Shown piece by piece: positions 5,383 to 6,226 of a stretch of 6,226 nucleotides of DNA (its first letter is position 1; each line of letters opens with the position of its first letter). The notes under the pieces were generated by a model. The model was given only the letters and a program-made list of their open reading frames with translations, ran no database searches and had not been told where the DNA came from. Location of the stretch: assembly GCA_934481505.1 (NCBI GenBank), contig CAKSPP010000084.1, forward strand, positions 1-6,226, given 5' to 3'. This DNA is from an uncultured Eubacteriales bacterium. Its GTDB lineage: Bacteria > Bacillota > Clostridia > Oscillospirales > UBA644. A program made the position numbers and the translations under genes.

Positions 5383-6226
5383 TTACGCCTCCTCGTATAC
5401 TATCTTGTTTACGGCGTTTATATAAGCACGGATACTCGAACCGATTATATCGGTCGAAATTCCGTTTCCGGAATAAAGTTTGCCTTCATGACGGAGCTTT
5501 ACGAGAGTCGCACCCATCGCTTCTTTACCCTCGGTAACCGCCTGAACCTGGAAATCGTCAAGTTCAAAATGTCTGCCGATTATCTGTTCGACCGTTAAGA
5601 ACGCCGCGTCGATAGGTCCGTCGCCCATGCCTATCCCCTGCAATTTTTCGCCGTCCTTTTCAAGGACTATCTGGGCACTTGAAGAAAGAACGTTTCCTGT
5701 GTTTACGATATAATTTACAAGTGTATAGGTTGCGGGAACCTGCAAAGCAACGGAGGCGACAATGGCGTCGAGTTCCTTAGAGCCGACGGTTTTCTTTGCT
5801 GCAACTCTCAAAAATTCGCCGTATACGGCGTCGATATCTTCGGAAGACAGGTCGTAACCGAGCTTTGTTACGGCGTCGGAAACGGCGTCTTTGCCGTCGT
5901 TCACATCGAGATTGAATTCCTCCGAATTATGAGAAAACGATATTGCGGGACGCTCCGCAGGGGCGTTATCGGTTATCCACAAAATTTGTTTTGCTATTCT
6001 GTGAAGTTCGGTGAATTTTATATCGGCGGAAAATCCGTAGTTATTTCCGCAGTTCTTGACCATTTCGGCAAAGGTTTCAAGAGACGCTTCTGCACCGCCG
6101 ACAGAGGTTTTAACAATTTCGGCACCTTTAATTACGGCAAGAATAAGTGACGAAACAGCCATTCCGTTCTTGTCGTCGCAGCTTACACCGAGAGGCAGAT
6201 TGAATTTTTCCGAAATTTCGCCTGCA
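5383..6226 (-). CDS. Divergent isopropylmalate/citramalate synthase-like protein with LeuA regulatory domain (5' partial)
   Basis: The frame runs in from beyond the right edge and ends with TAA at 5385-5383; 280 residues are visible. The family condenses a 2-oxoacid with acetyl-CoA (LeuA, CimA, homocitrate synthase). From about residue 162 the C-terminal allosteric/dimer domain is clear and complete: QVPATYTLVNYIVNTGN, LQGIGMGDGPIDAAF (about 195-209), AMGATLVKL and ISTDIIGSSIRAY, which in LeuA binds leucine. The preceding linker (GKDAVSDAVTKLGYD) also matches. The catalytic barrel is abnormal: the metal motif H-C-H-(N/D)-D-x-G appears as VSCDDKNG at residues 14-21, the NGxGERxGN loop is reduced to SVGGAEAS, and the usual SGIHQDG segment is absent from a shortened stretch (about residues 85-110). 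It may be an inactive or repurposed paralogue. The N-terminal catalytic part is outside the window. It is the promoter-proximal gene of the three seen, and its own promoter is not in view. Confidence 0.78.
   Translation of the reverse strand, partial: AGEISEKFNLPLGVSCDDKNGMAVSSLILAVIKGAEIVKTSVGGAEASLETFAEMVKNCGNNYGFSADIKFTELHRIAKQILWITDNAPAERPAISFSHNSEEFNLDVNDGKDAVSDAVTKLGYDLSSEDIDAVYGEFLRVAAKKTVGSKELDAIVASVALQVPATYTLVNYIVNTGNVLSSSAQIVLEKDGEKLQGIGMGDGPIDAAFLTVEQIIGRHFELDDFQVQAVTEGKEAMGATLVKLRHEGKLYSGNGISTDIIGSSIRAYINAVNKIVYEEA
5388..5393 (-). promoter_or_regulatory. Ribosome binding site of the fusion gene, inside the upstream coding end
   Basis: AGGAGG on the minus strand sits 6 nt before ATG 5381 and overlaps the last codons (Glu-Glu-Ala) of the isopropylmalate-synthase-like gene. 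Together with the 1-nt gap between stop and start it indicates translational coupling. Confidence 0.88.

Overview
The window looks like a piece of a Clostridia-type Firmicute chromosome, probably an uncultured gut Oscillospiraceae or Ruminococcaceae-like organism. The evidence is strong AGGAGG-type ribosome binding sites, compact A-tract/hairpin/T-tract terminators, one near-consensus sigma-A promoter, moderate GC, and protein families at home in anaerobic Clostridia. The taxonomic guess is an inference from style, not from a marker gene.

Layout. Positions 1-675 (+) hold the 3' end of a thiamine-diphosphate 2-oxoacid dehydrogenase E1 beta-type gene, open at the left edge. It converges on the minus-strand genes across a shared bidirectional terminator (680-707). 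Positions 706-1722 (-) encode a PHP-domain metal-dependent phosphoesterase-like protein with its own promoter (1970-1998). Between promoter and gene lies a 220-bp segment bounded by 26-bp imperfect inverted repeats and a perfect 5-bp direct repeat. It looks like a small non-autonomous transposable element inserted in the leader. A terminator at 2000-2026 ends the next unit.

Positions 2026-6226 (-) are a tightly coupled three-gene run, in transcription order. First is the C-terminal part of an isopropylmalate-synthase-like protein whose catalytic-domain motifs have decayed but whose LeuA regulatory domain is intact (open at the right edge). Second is an 838-residue fusion of a xylose-isomerase-like TIM barrel to a complete acyl-CoA synthetase. 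Third is an amidohydrolase-2 family TIM-barrel hydrolase. The gaps are 1 nt and a 4-nt GTGA overlap, so the three products are probably made together and may act in one pathway.

That pathway is not one I can name. A condensing-enzyme relative, an acid-CoA ligase carrying a sugar-isomerase-like domain, and a decarboxylase/hydrolase-type amidohydrolase suggest small-molecule acid activation and processing. The most notable points are the fusion architecture, the loss of the metal-binding histidines in the isopropylmalate-synthase relative, and the putative mobile element in the PHP gene leader, whose removal restores a compact promoter-to-RBS leader. No tRNA, rRNA, CRISPR array or transposase gene was seen.
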